NCBI GenBank assembly: GCA_902783735.1
Contig: CACZSE010000026.1
Coordinates: forward strand, 1-8,684
Direction of reading: 5' to 3'
DNA: 8,684 bases
Source: an uncultured Lachnospiraceae bacterium
GTDB taxonomy: Bacteria > Bacillota > Clostridia > Lachnospirales > Lachnospiraceae
In this document: one piece after another, positions 1 to 8,015 of the stretch
How the letters are laid out: each line of letters opens with the position of its first letter
Position numbering within the stretch: position 1 is the stretch's first letter
Program-made: the position numbers and the translations under genes
Notes under the pieces: model-generated
Databases searched by the model: none
What the model saw: only the letters and a program-made list of their open reading frames with translations
What the model was told of the DNA's origin: nothing

Positions 1-203
1 ATCCATATGTCCTTAGGCATGTTGAGCGGAACTATCCTGTTGTTAAAGGGTATTTTGGGTATCTCCGAATAAGGAAACATATTCCTGAAAACGTTAGGCT
101 TTTCAACGTCATCGAGAATATACATATGCTCCTCTATTTCCAAAAGATTGTTTTTTGAGTTCATTTGAACCGGACTGTTTTGAAATCCTTCAAATTCGTA
201 CAT
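1..203 (-). CDS. 2-isopropylmalate synthase-like (HMGL-like) enzyme, N-terminal fragment
   Basis: Partial gene running off the left edge; 67 codons plus two bases are visible from the ATG at 203. The peptide starts MYEFEGFQNSPVQ and contains FRNMFPYSEIPKIPF and NRIVPLNMPKDIWI. From memory of the family, this block is the conserved lead-in of a clostridial group of LeuA-like enzymes, where it is followed at once by the metal-binding TDTTFRDGQQ motif of the HMGL-like TIM barrel. That motif would lie just outside the window, so the catalytic part is not seen. Family members condense acetyl-CoA with a 2-oxoacid (leucine pathway or related chain elongation), but the substrate cannot be told from this fragment. 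The start at 203 is preferred over the internal Met at residues 14 and 27 because a GGGAG ribosome binding site lies 9 bases upstream. It has its own strong promoter, so it is probably a separate transcription unit from the large secreted-protein gene before it. Confidence 0.6.
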   Translation of the reverse strand, partial: MYEFEGFQNSPVQMNSKNNLLEIEEHMYILDDVEKPNVFRNMFPYSEIPKIPFNNRIVPLNMPKDIW

Positions 204-212
204 TTATGATAT

Positions 213-220
213 CTCCCTTT
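213..220 (-). promoter_or_regulatory. Ribosome binding site of the LeuA-like gene
   Basis: On the minus strand the sequence reads AAAGGGAG, then 9 bases, then ATG at 203. The core GGGAG (213-217) is complementary to the 16S rRNA 3' end and supports the start at 203. Confidence 0.75.
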
Positions 221-252
221 GATATATTATTACTGAATTGTTTTACTGTATG

Positions 253-264
253 ATTGTATACAAT
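253..264. promoter_or_regulatory. Perfect 12-base palindrome over the -10 box (candidate operator)
   Basis: ATTGTATACAAT is its own reverse complement and contains the -10 box TACAAT. The GTATAC core with flanking A/T resembles operators of GntR-type repressors, which is general family knowledge; no regulator gene is visible here. Its centre lies 22 bases, about two helical turns, from the centre of the palindrome over the -35 box. An AT-rich promoter can form such a short palindrome by chance, so confidence is limited. Confidence 0.4.
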
Positions 265-281
265 TATACCGCAGGTGTCAA
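253..281 (-). promoter_or_regulatory. Near-consensus sigma-A promoter of the LeuA-like gene
   Basis: Read on the minus strand there is a perfect -35 box TTGACA (276-281), a 17-base spacer (259-275) and a -10 box TACAAT (253-258, one mismatch to TATAAT). Transcription should start near position 246, giving a leader of about 40 bases before the ATG at 203. A TATAAT also lies in the spacer (263-268) but has no matching -35 at the right distance. The promoter begins only about 20 bases past the stop codon of the large secreted-protein gene, so read-through from that gene is also possible. Confidence 0.8.
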
Positions 282-290
282 TACACCTGC
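271..290. promoter_or_regulatory. Perfect 8+8 palindrome over the -35 box (candidate operator)
   Basis: The plus strand reads GCAGGTGT, a CAAT spacer, then ACACCTGC: an exact 8-base inverted repeat (271-278 and 283-290). The -35 hexamer of the minus-strand promoter spans its centre. It could act as a hairpin at the 3' end of the transcript from the 302-5620 gene, but no T-run follows on either strand, so a protein-binding operator is the better reading. The regulator is not identified. Confidence 0.55.
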
Positions 291-301
291 ATAACTAATT
301 T

Positions 302-2240
302 CTAGCGATAAATATTTTTTAAAGACTTTGCATTTATCTTAAATGTAAATGACTTAGTCCCCCCGTATTCGCCCTTGGCTCTAAGCTTGACCGTCGCAGT
401 ACCTATGAAGCGGTTGTTCTTAACGGATACTATCTCATAGTCATCGGAGCTTAATACTCTTTTATTCAATGTAACTGTAAGATCCTTTTCCTTCAGTGGT
501 ATTACGTTTTCTCCGTTATCAAACGAAAGTCTCTTGGGATCGTTTATCTTAACCGTTGCAGTCTTAAGATCATGGTTTTTGTTTAATATCTTATAATACC
601 CCTTAAGTTCATATGTTCCTTCTTTATACGAACTGTCGGGTCCGCACGTAACGATAGCGACCACCTCTATGAGAGTTCCTGCTTTGACGATCGTATCGGA
701 CGGTATCTCCTCCTTAGTATCGGCAAAATAATATCTGTAAGCTTTTTTGGCATCAAACTTCTCAATGTCTTTACCCACGGAAACTGCTTTTGTACCGTCC
801 ATGAGCTTTGGAACCGACTTAAAGTAATCCTTTTTTGCTTTCTCGTTATAGATCTTATCGGGCGCTACCGGTTCAACGCAGTCTCTGATGTCGGCTTTAC
901 TTATATTGAATGTATCAAGGGCAGTACCCGTAAAATGTCCTTTGCCTTTAATAGTGACGGCAGGAGCTTTCTGATCCGTTTTAAGAGAAGCCTTTGTATT
1001 ATTCTTATAGCTTAAGCTGTAATCTATGCCCTCCCTCAAACGGATGCCGTTAAAGCTGACACTGACACCCGGTGTGGCTCCTTCTTTTGTAAATACCGCA
1101 TCATCGGTATTTATTTGGATCGATCTTAGCGGATCTTTTCCGATATCATAGGGCTTAACATTGATATTTTTTTTGATCTTTCCTCTGTATTTACCCTTTA
1201 ATTCAAATACGACCTCCGTTTTACCCGTAAGTCCGTGATCGTTTATCTTAACATCATAATCTTTATCGGGGTCGAGAAATACTGTCTTTTCGTCGATCAG
1301 GGTATATAACGTAACCTCAGTAAGACCAAATGAGGCTATAAACTTATCTTTACTGTTAAACAGATCCTGTAATGTGATCTTTTTCCCGGTATAAGATGCT
1401 GTGCCGTTAAGCCCCGCAACTTTAACCTTATTGGCTTCAATGCCGCCAATTTCAACCGTTATGACTTTATCACCCGTAAAATGAGTTCCCTGTTTATCTG
1501 CTTTCCCACTTAAAACAATGATATGCTTTCCGACTTCTGTGATCTTACCATCACTTCCATCCGTCAAAACGGCTGTAAAATCCTCATCATATTTGAGATC
1601 ATTATTATTATATGTAACCTTAACAGAGGCCTGACCTGTTTCTGTGCCTTCAAATACCTCTTTAAGACTGTATCCTTCCGATCTGTAAGGTACTTTTACC
1701 TGTGTAACCTTTACTTTGTTCATAAGAACGGACGAAGCATCATAAGATTCGATCGCATTTACACTTATATGTGTCTTATACTCTCCGGTAAAATTATTCT
1801 TTCCGCTTATCACTGCCTCGATATCGTTAATATTTCGTGAGACGCCGTAATCCCCGTCGGTCTGCACACCGTTTATAATATATGAAAGTGAATAATCCTT
1901 ATTTAATGAAAGATTTTTGCCTTCAAATGTCAATTTGGGTTTTACGGAATTTAGTTTTGTGTTCTCTTTTATAAAAACTGTCGGTTCGGAGATCAGAACG
2001 GCACCGTTTATGTCTTTTGGTCCTACCGTAAATGAAAACTGAGCACTGTCACCGTAATTCCCTTTACCCTTTATGATCACCGAAGCAGCCTTCTTTGGAT
2101 CTGCAGATCCCGTAACATTTACATTGTTCTTATACGAAACGGAATAATCTCTGTTTTCATACAGTCGCATGCTTCCGTGAAATACTCTGATCTCATCATT
2201 AAATTCTATCTTTGCCGATGTATATGTCTTTGTTATATCG
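302..2240 (-). repeat. C-terminal stalk of diverged beta-sandwich repeats
   Basis: From about residue 1127 to the end, units of roughly 65-100 residues recur. The clearest pair is residues 1134-1199 and 1500-1574: DYSVSYKNN against DYSLSYKNN, and SVIIKGKGNYG against AVTIKGKGHFTG. Weaker units carry FEGKNLSLNKDYSLSY with ISGKNNFTG (about 1204-1287), YNNNDLKYDEDF (about 1299-1391), FELKGKYRG (about 1396-1489) and LRAKGEYGG (about 1684-1763). This x-GKGxYxG repeat type is common in long clostridial surface proteins, usually as a stalk. Unit boundaries are approximate. Confidence 0.7.
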
Positions 2241-5200
2241 GTTGAAACAATAAATGAGTCCTTAACATCATCTTTTGAATATATTCTGCCGCAGATCACA
2301 TACCAGATGCCCTCAGGGATCTTCTTAGTATCATTCTCAAAGACCGCTTTCAGTTCATCATCTATATCGCCCCAGTCTTTATCGATCTCATAAGCAAAAG
2401 TAACGATCTTACTGTTTTTATATCCTTCTTTTACGGCAACCGCACATATTGTCATATCCTTATCGATAACAATTGCATCTGAATATAAATATGTACCGTC
2501 CTGCGGCGAACCGTCTTCATTAAACCCGGGATACTTTATCTTATCTGTATCGTATGTAAGCGTATAATAAACCTGAGCATCGAAAGTCGCGCTGTTTAAT
2601 GCGATCCTTGTGCCCTTATTTACACATCCCTGCTTTGTTAAAGCATATGGATCACTGACCGAAGGCTTGGGATTAACAGTCACGATACATGTATCGGAAT
2701 ATGCTCCGTCCAAAGTGCTGACGGTAACGGTCACTGCTGTGGATGCTTCGATATCGTCAATAACGGTAAGTTCACCCTTGTTGACCTTAATGATATTCTC
2801 ATCGCTGCTCGTCCAGACAAGATCGTCTTCGGTATATTTTGATGAGGCGATCTTTACATCCAAAGAAGCCGTCTTATCCCTTCCTGCAACAAGAGTCATG
2901 GAAGTCTTATCAAGTTTAAGTACGGCACTGACAGAAACCTTCATGGTTGCAGTGAAGGTCTTAAACTGAGCTGTTATCGTTGCGGTTCCTTCTTTATCAA
3001 ATGATCTTATCGTACAGTCTTCGCCGTTTGCATAAACATCAATGATCGACTTATCAGAGCTCTTCCAGATGACATTGTCCATGCTCTCCGAGGTGACTTC
3101 GGGCCTGTGTTTAAGGGATATGTTTCTTTCTTCATTTCTGCTCATGGAGATATTTGTATCATCGAAATATATCCCCGTCACATATGCATCGGTAACATTT
3201 ACATAAATGGTCGCCTTAATATCTTCATCGTATACGGAAGTAAATACTATCGATGTCTTTCCGGTCTTTTTTGCAAATATCTCTCCGGTAGTTGCATCAT
3301 AGCTTACTATATCTTCATTCTTTACGACTGCCTTAGTATCAGCATCAAAATCGGCAATGGTCTCATTGTAAGGAAGAGCAAAGCCTTTCAGATATGTTTT
3401 ATTTGCATATTGTAAAGCGATGGTGCTGTTCTGTTTAAGTATGCTTTCATATTTATCCGCGCCGGCATTGTCACGATCCGCATATCTGTGAAACTCTATT
3501 GCTTTGACCGCATTTTTGACCTCTACCTTACAGCTCGTTTTTTTGTTGTTGGCTGTAGTAACATATATTGTCGCAGTCCCGGCGCTAATGCCGCTCGCGG
3601 TTCCGTTTTCGCTTACCTTTACTATCGATTCATTAGAACTTGACCATGTCAGTTTCCTGTTTACGGTGGCATCCGAAGGCGAATATATGACTGAAAGCTT
3701 AATATCCGACCCCTTTATGACTTCATATTTCGCCTTATCAAATTTGATCGCAGTAACGTCCACAGGTGATGCTGTAAGCTCAATGCTCTTTTTTATCCTG
3801 TCATCATATACACTGGTAAATGTGATCTTAACCGTCTCATCTATCACACCTTCACTGTTTAACAGTGAATCAAAATCTTCAGTTACGGTCACGATCCCGG
3901 TCTTCTCATCGTATGATGCCAGTCTGTCTCCCGCTATATCGATGGTTACAGCCGCATCATATGCCTCCTTATCGGCTTTTTTTGCAACACCGATACCCTT
4001 TAAGACAAATGTCTGCCCCGGAGAAACATTTATCTTTCCGTTATCGCTTATCACACTATACTGATCATCATCAACGCTCTGATATTTTCTTATCTCGATC
4101 GCTTTTACTTCCCTGTTCGGATCCCAGTCGGATCTAAGCACGGTCAGATATCTTTTTGCTATATCAGAAGCCAAAAGCCTTCCCATTGTGATATATCTGA
4201 CATGGTCTTTTTCATCAACCAAAACTCCTACGGGATAAATAAGCTTTTTCTTTTCAATATATCCTCCTGCTACGTCATATGCCTTTGAAGTAGTCTCATA
4301 ACAAAAGCTGATATTGTTGTAAATGTCTGTCTTCCCAGCAAATTCTTCCACGGTCTCTTTTGAAGCCTTTGCGGTATCAACAAAGACTACATCGACGGTA
4401 CCTCTTCTTACTGCCGGTTCACTTGAGAGACCTTTAAGCAGATTTACGGTATTTTCATCATTAAGATCAGAGTAAAAGATAAGCTTCGGCTTATTATTCG
4501 CCTTTGTTGAAACAATTTTGCCATCGACCGAGTTATATAAATATTCCGTATTCTCTACATCAACCAAAACATTATTTACATCTTTAAACGATTCGGCTGC
4601 CATGGGATATTTAGTCTTAAAATCTGCGGTAAGAAATTCATCATCTCCGACATGACCCGAAAAGTCGGCTTCATTTTTCAAAAACCACGTATAGTCGGGA
4701 CCGTCCTGCTTATCATCCCATGTGACATCCACATTGTAATATACATATTTTTCTTCATCATCACTGTATAACCTGACAATATTCCAGGTATGATTCATTT
4801 TCGAACCGATGATATATTTGCTGTTTATTCCTGCTTCTTTGCAAAGTCGATAAAAAGCGGAACAATATCCCTGACATACGCATCTGTTATTTATCAGGGC
4901 TGCATATGTGCTGTGATAGAGGTATTCCTCCTTAAGATCCTTTTTACCGTCCTTGTGATCGTCACTGTATTCGGCATAGGTTATCAGATCGATAAGATGA
5001 TCATGTATGTCCCGAACCTTGATATACTCCGGTGTATCCTCATTTTTGAGATCAAGCTGAGTAATGATCTGTTTAACCTTTTCATCGACCGCTTTTTCCT
5101 GTTCCGCATCAGCTGCATAGACAGGTAATATTTGATATTGGGTATCCAAAACAGAAGCTGTAAAGCCAATGATATTAGCCCTTAAATAATCTCCACCGTC

Positions 5201-5620
5201 AGGATCCGCATCGCTGTATTCATATGCTTTTTGTATGATCTTTTTCGCGCTCAGTCCGCAATCGGAATTAAATGAGATCTTTTTTGTTCTTTCCTTTAAG
5301 GCTTTTGCAACAAAAGCTGCAGCCTCGTTTTCATTTAGTATTGCTGTTCCATAGAGGGAATCTTCTTTTGAAATGCTTTTTAAGCAGTCCTCATCAAATG
5401 AGTCCTTAATATCCGAAACGGTAAAAATATCTTCATATCCCGGATTTACCCATACTTCGGGTTGTATGGCCTCATAATGATCCATGGGGATATCGTCGGA
5501 AACGGAACTGACATAAGACTCAGCCTCATTATCCGATACCGATGCTGCATTAAGTGAGATATGATCCAGATTAAGGACCATCAAAATCGATATTAATATA
5601 AAACTGATAAATCTCTTCAT
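302..5620 (-). CDS. Large secreted transglutaminase-like, multi-Ig-domain surface protein
   Basis: 1772 residues. Residues 1-26 are a signal peptide (MKR, a hydrophobic stretch, likely cleavage near LNA|A). A helical lead-in (about 85-190) precedes a transglutaminase/protease-like domain (about 195-320) with the triad Cys249 in CVCQGYC, His277 in MNHTWN and Asp298 in NVDVTWDD, so it is probably catalytically competent. Residues about 377-495 look like a thioredoxin fold (strand KPKLIFYSD, later YPVGVLVDEKDHV) but lack CxxC. Then come two copies of a long Ig-like module plus Big_2 (504-898), a third Big_2 (899-984), a chitobiase C-terminal-like domain (986-1079) and a stalk of diverged beta repeats to the end (1133-1763). 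There is no LPxTG-like signal, C-terminal membrane helix or recognisable SLH domain, so it is released or held non-covalently. AGGAG lies 8 bases before the ATG. Family members act on or crosslink proteins or peptides outside the cell; the substrate is unknown. It may be a peptidase, a crosslinking enzyme or an adhesin. Confidence 0.9.
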   Translation of the reverse strand: MKRFISFILISILMVLNLDHISLNAASVSDNEAESYVSSVSDDIPMDHYEAIQPEVWVNPGYEDIFTVSDIKDSFDEDCLKSISKEDSLYGTAILNENEAAAFVAKALKERTKKISFNSDCGLSAKKIIQKAYEYSDADPDGGDYLRANIIGFTASVLDTQYQILPVYAADAEQEKAVDEKVKQIITQLDLKNEDTPEYIKVRDIHDHLIDLITYAEYSDDHKDGKKDLKEEYLYHSTYAALINNRCVCQGYCSAFYRLCKEAGINSKYIIGSKMNHTWNIVRLYSDDEEKYVYYNVDVTWDDKQDGPDYTWFLKNEADFSGHVGDDEFLTADFKTKYPMAAESFKDVNNVLVDVENTEYLYNSVDGKIVSTKANNKPKLIFYSDLNDENTVNLLKGLSSEPAVRRGTVDVVFVDTAKASKETVEEFAGKTDIYNNISFCYETTSKAYDVAGGYIEKKKLIYPVGVLVDEKDHVRYITMGRLLASDIAKRYLTVLRSDWDPNREVKAIEIRKYQSVDDDQYSVISDNGKINVSPGQTFVLKGIGVAKKADKEAYDAAVTIDIAGDRLASYDEKTGIVTVTEDFDSLLNSEGVIDETVKITFTSVYDDRIKKSIELTASPVDVTAIKFDKAKYEVIKGSDIKLSVIYSPSDATVNRKLTWSSSNESIVKVSENGTASGISAGTATIYVTTANNKKTSCKVEVKNAVKAIEFHRYADRDNAGADKYESILKQNSTIALQYANKTYLKGFALPYNETIADFDADTKAVVKNEDIVSYDATTGEIFAKKTGKTSIVFTSVYDEDIKATIYVNVTDAYVTGIYFDDTNISMSRNEERNISLKHRPEVTSESMDNVIWKSSDKSIIDVYANGEDCTIRSFDKEGTATITAQFKTFTATMKVSVSAVLKLDKTSMTLVAGRDKTASLDVKIASSKYTEDDLVWTSSDENIIKVNKGELTVIDDIEASTAVTVTVSTLDGAYSDTCIVTVNPKPSVSDPYALTKQGCVNKGTRIALNSATFDAQVYYTLTYDTDKIKYPGFNEDGSPQDGTYLYSDAIVIDKDMTICAVAVKEGYKNSKIVTFAYEIDKDWGDIDDELKAVFENDTKKIPEGIWYVICGRIYSKDDVKDSFIVSTDITKTYTSAKIEFNDEIRVFHGSMRLYENRDYSVSYKNNVNVTGSADPKKAASVIIKGKGNYGDSAQFSFTVGPKDINGAVLISEPTVFIKENTKLNSVKPKLTFEGKNLSLNKDYSLSYIINGVQTDGDYGVSRNINDIEAVISGKNNFTGEYKTHISVNAIESYDASSVLMNKVKVTQVKVPYRSEGYSLKEVFEGTETGQASVKVTYNNNDLKYDEDFTAVLTDGSDGKITEVGKHIIVLSGKADKQGTHFTGDKVITVEIGGIEANKVKVAGLNGTASYTGKKITLQDLFNSKDKFIASFGLTEVTLYTLIDEKTVFLDPDKDYDVKINDHGLTGKTEVVFELKGKYRGKIKKNINVKPYDIGKDPLRSIQINTDDAVFTKEGATPGVSVSFNGIRLREGIDYSLSYKNNTKASLKTDQKAPAVTIKGKGHFTGTALDTFNISKADIRDCVEPVAPDKIYNEKAKKDYFKSVPKLMDGTKAVSVGKDIEKFDAKKAYRYYFADTKEEIPSDTIVKAGTLIEVVAIVTCGPDSSYKEGTYELKGYYKILNKNHDLKTATVKINDPKRLSFDNGENVIPLKEKDLTVTLNKRVLSSDDYEIVSVKNNRFIGTATVKLRAKGEYGGTKSFTFKINAKSLKNIYR
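2927..4111 (-). repeat. Tandem duplication of a two-module Ig-like unit inside the secreted protein
   Basis: Residues 504-702 and 704-898 are two copies of the same pair: a longer module followed by a Big_2 domain. The longer modules share the openings VKAIEIRKY and VKAIEFHRY, then SYDEKTG against SYDATTG, and FTSVYDDRIK against FTSVYDEDIK. Each Big_2 shows the WSSSN/WKSSD and GTATI signatures. Divergence is high, so the duplication is old and is seen at protein rather than DNA level. The modules probably act as a rigid spacer holding the enzyme domains away from the wall. Confidence 0.75.
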
Positions 5621-5628
5621 AAAATAAA

Positions 5629-5633
5629 CTCCT
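5629..5633 (-). promoter_or_regulatory. Ribosome binding site of the large secreted-protein gene
   Basis: AGGAG on the minus strand, 8 bases before the ATG at 5620. It fixes the start, which also gives a complete signal peptide. The 91-base gap to the chemoreceptor gene holds no convincing -35/-10 pair, so the promoter of this gene is not located; a TATAAC inside the terminator hairpin is only a weak -10 candidate. Confidence 0.75.
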
Positions 5634-5649
5634 GCCCTTTTATTACCTT

Positions 5650-5696
5650 AAAATACCCGCGAGCCGTTATACATAATAAGTACAACGGTTCACGGG
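5650..5696 (-). terminator. Probable intrinsic terminator after the chemoreceptor gene
   Basis: Two 17-base arms (5680-5696 and 5656-5672) flank a 7-base loop. Read as minus-strand RNA, the arms pair over their full length with one A-C mismatch and two G-U pairs. Read as plus-strand RNA there would be two mismatches, so the structure fits the minus-strand transcript better. It starts 15 bases after the chemoreceptor stop codon and is followed by UAUUUU. The U-tract is short, so termination may be partial, with some read-through into the large secreted-protein gene. Confidence 0.7.
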
Positions 5697-5711
5697 ATAT
5701 ATCTGTCATAA

Positions 5712-8003
5712 CTATTCTGTCTTGAATGCGGATATCTCTGTCTTGAGATCTTCCATATTTCTGTCAAGAATTTCGGAAACCTTATTCAGATTCGAAACAT
5801 TTCTCATGAGTTCGTCAAGAACATCATTTACGGAAGCCGCACCGGCGGCACTGTCTTCGATTATGTGAGACATATTTCTTACGGTATCCAATGTCTCGCC
5901 TCTTAATCTGTCAGCCCTCTCGGTATTATTCACTATCTCTTCAAGCGAATCTACTACCCGGGAGATCTGTTCATTCATCTGTTTGAATATTACGACTACA
6001 TCGTCCACAGCCTGTGTCTGAGCCGCAACCATCTCGACGGCTCTGTGTGCCGAATCGACGGTTACCTGAGTGTGATCGGTTATTCTCTCGACGTTATTCT
6101 GTATTTCTTTGGCAGCATCCTTCGACTGATCTGCTAACTTCCTTATCTCTTCCGCAACTACACTGAAGCCCCTTCCTGCGTCACCCGCTCTGGCCGCTTC
6201 TATTGATGCGTTAAGCGACAAAAGATTCGTCTGTCCCGCAATATCCGATATCACGCTCACAAATCTGTTGATCTGTTCGGTCTCTCTTCTTAACTGTTCT
6301 ATGCTGTTGCCAACCTCTGTAGTGATATTGTTGGTATCATTTGCACTCTCACCTAAGAAGGTAACCTTCTGCATGCCTTCACCTATCATGGTTCCGGTAT
6401 CCTTAACAAGCTGCTCGACACTTGTCATCGTAGTGCTTATCTTTTTGATCTCATCTGACAAAAGATGAGTTTTATCCACACATTCATTTGCATGGCGCGA
6501 CTGCCTTGCCATGCCGTCATTAATGGTTCCCACCACATCGGATATCTCTGAAGAATATGTATTTATGACCTCAGCGGCTTCTTTTACATCAGAAGCGGAA
6601 AGCTCAAGCTCCTCAGTGGCATTGTTAACCTGCGAAACCAGATGCTTATTGTTTGCGATCATGTTATTTGCCGCAAATGCAAGATCCGTAAATTCGTCTC
6701 TTCCGGAAGCTTTTACCTTTACGGTAAGATCACCCTTTTCAACCTCGCCCATAGACTTTGCGATACGTTTCATGTTTCTTTCAATACCGTATGCTATGAA
6801 AAGTCCGAAAATTCCGGCAATGATACTTGCCAGGATGACAAGTCCTATTGTGACAACCTTTATGGATTCTGCCTGCGATGTAACAACATCCTTTGGAACG
6901 AGTGCACAGATTGTAGCGCCGCTCAGTTCGCTTCTGCTGTATATGAAGAGATATTTGTCTCCCAGATATCTGACTTCTTTAGAACCGCTTAAAACAGTCT
7001 CTTCTTCATCTTCCTTTTCTCCGTCTTCCTCTGCGACAACGGGAAGTATCTCGTTATAGAAGTCCTGCCCGTAAAAGACATTGCTCCCCGGCTTTAAAAC
7101 AGATTCTGAACCTTCGGCCAGGTTTTCATATATGACTTCTCTGCCGTTTTCGGTAACAAAGCCTATAATGCTTCCGTTTCCAAGATCGATCTCTTTTAAA
7201 GAATCCATCATATATGATGTAAGAATGTCTACAATGATAACCGCGGTCTTTTTCTCGGAAAACACCTGATATGAAAGAATATATTCATCTTTATCTATGC
7301 CCAGATGAGCATCCAGGACGTCATGAGAATCGACCCATGGTCTTAATTTTTTGCCATCCTTCGGGGCAGCTTCCACATATTCATCAAAATTTCCGTAAAC
7401 AAGATTGCCGGAGCCTTTTGCTACGGTTGTAAGGCACTGCAGATCCGAAGTGGTATCGATCGTTATATTGGAAATTGACGGATTGCTCTTTTGTATCGTC
7501 ATAAGACTCGATCTTGTCTTTTTTAATACATCCGCAACCTCGGAAGCCTCGGAAAGACCTAAAAAATATGCTCCCAGTTCCTTGTCATAGGCATACGTGT
7601 ATGCCTGTTGCGCTATGAAACTGTTATTCAGATCTATCTTTTCCATGGCCATGTAAATAGTCTGGCCGGTAGATTCCATGAATTTTTCCTGCATGCCGTC
7701 GGAAGCCTTATTGTATGCAACAAGACCTACAATGATCATGAAGACGATGGGAATGATAAAACATAAAATGATCTTATTCCTGATTGAATAAAGTGTAGAC
7801 TGTAATTTAGTAGTCTTGCCTGTCGGAACCTTGCTCTTTCCGCCAAGCATATCAAAAAATCCGTTCAGACCTGTCTTCTTTGATGCGTTCATGGTTTCTG
7901 TCTTATCGGAACGTTTAAAAAGCAATTTAAAAAACGTAACCACCTTACCGGCGATTGATCCAAAAAACGAAATTATCTTCTGCAATATACCCTTATTATC
8001 CAT
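5712..8003 (-). CDS. Methyl-accepting chemotaxis protein with double-Cache sensor
   Basis: 763 residues, membrane chemoreceptor that controls the CheA/CheW complex. An N-terminal cytoplasmic segment of about 75 residues precedes TM1 (about 78-98). The extracellular sensor (about 99-380) resembles a double-Cache domain: LRPWVDS and VIIVDI in the distal half, then [16 protein letters not shown] and [12 protein letters not shown] in the membrane-proximal half. TM2 (about 383-405) leads into a HAMP domain (about 404-458; [15 protein letters not shown]) and a long coiled-coil signalling domain whose hairpin tip is near residues 592-623 ([31 protein letters not shown]). The arms are roughly 21-22 heptads, compatible with the 40H or 44H class. 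There is no C-terminal CheR/CheB-docking pentapeptide of the NWETF kind. The ligand cannot be read from the sequence. The start has AAGGAG 6 bases upstream, directly abutting the stop of the anchored surface-protein gene, which implies one transcript and possibly coupled translation. Confidence 0.95.
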   Translation of the reverse strand: MDNKGILQKIISFFGSIAGKVVTFFKLLFKRSDKTETMNASKKTGLNGFFDMLGGKSKVPTGKTTKLQSTLYSIRNKIILCFIIPIVFMIIVGLVAYNKASDGMQEKFMESTGQTIYMAMEKIDLNNSFIAQQAYTYAYDKELGAYFLGLSEASEVADVLKKTRSSLMTIQKSNPSISNITIDTTSDLQCLTTVAKGSGNLVYGNFDEYVEAAPKDGKKLRPWVDSHDVLDAHLGIDKDEYILSYQVFSEKKTAVIIVDILTSYMMDSLKEIDLGNGSIIGFVTENGREVIYENLAEGSESVLKPGSNVFYGQDFYNEILPVVAEEDGEKEDEEETVLSGSKEVRYLGDKYLFIYSRSELSGATICALVPKDVVTSQAESIKVVTIGLVILASIIAGIFGLFIAYGIERNMKRIAKSMGEVEKGDLTVKVKASGRDEFTDLAFAANNMIANNKHLVSQVNNATEELELSASDVKEAAEVINTYSSEISDVVGTINDGMARQSRHANECVDKTHLLSDEIKKISTTMTSVEQLVKDTGTMIGEGMQKVTFLGESANDTNNITTEVGNSIEQLRRETEQINRFVSVISDIAGQTNLLSLNASIEAARAGDAGRGFSVVAEEIRKLADQSKDAAKEIQNNVERITDHTQVTVDSAHRAVEMVAAQTQAVDDVVVIFKQMNEQISRVVDSLEEIVNNTERADRLRGETLDTVRNMSHIIEDSAAGAASVNDVLDELMRNVSNLNKVSEILDRNMEDLKTEISAFKTE

Positions 8004-8009
8004 ACAGCT

Positions 8010-8015
8010 CTCCTT
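8010..8015 (-). promoter_or_regulatory. Ribosome binding site of the chemoreceptor gene, abutting the upstream stop
   Basis: AAGGAG on the minus strand with 6 bases to the ATG at 8003. The A-rich run leading into it contains the TAA stop (8016-8018) of the upstream gene, so ribosomes ending there sit on this site. This supports co-expression of the two genes. Confidence 0.8.

Noticed and set aside
271..290. Hairpin as an intrinsic terminator of the large secreted-protein gene
   Set aside because: The stem is only 8 base pairs and is followed on the minus strand by GGTATAATTG, with no U-tract. Overlap with the -35 box favours an operator.
3504..4064. Plus-strand open frame of 186 codons inside the large secreted-protein gene
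   Set aside because: It is antisense to well-conserved Ig-like domains; the product is low-complexity and Ser/Thr/Val-rich as expected from a shadow frame, and nothing supports its expression.
4790..5128. Plus-strand frame of 112 codons rich in hydrophobic residues
   Set aside because: It is antisense to the transglutaminase domain, including its catalytic Cys codon region; apparent membrane character comes from the reverse complement of charged codons.
5656..5696. Inverted repeat as a mobile-element end or attachment site
   Set aside because: There are no direct repeats, transposase or integrase nearby. Position just after a stop codon, better pairing on the minus strand and a U-rich tail fit a terminator.
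6511..7059. Plus-strand open frame of 182 codons inside the chemoreceptor gene
   Set aside because: It overlaps the HAMP, TM2 and sensor coding region in antisense and has a Ser-rich shadow-like composition with no recognisable domain.
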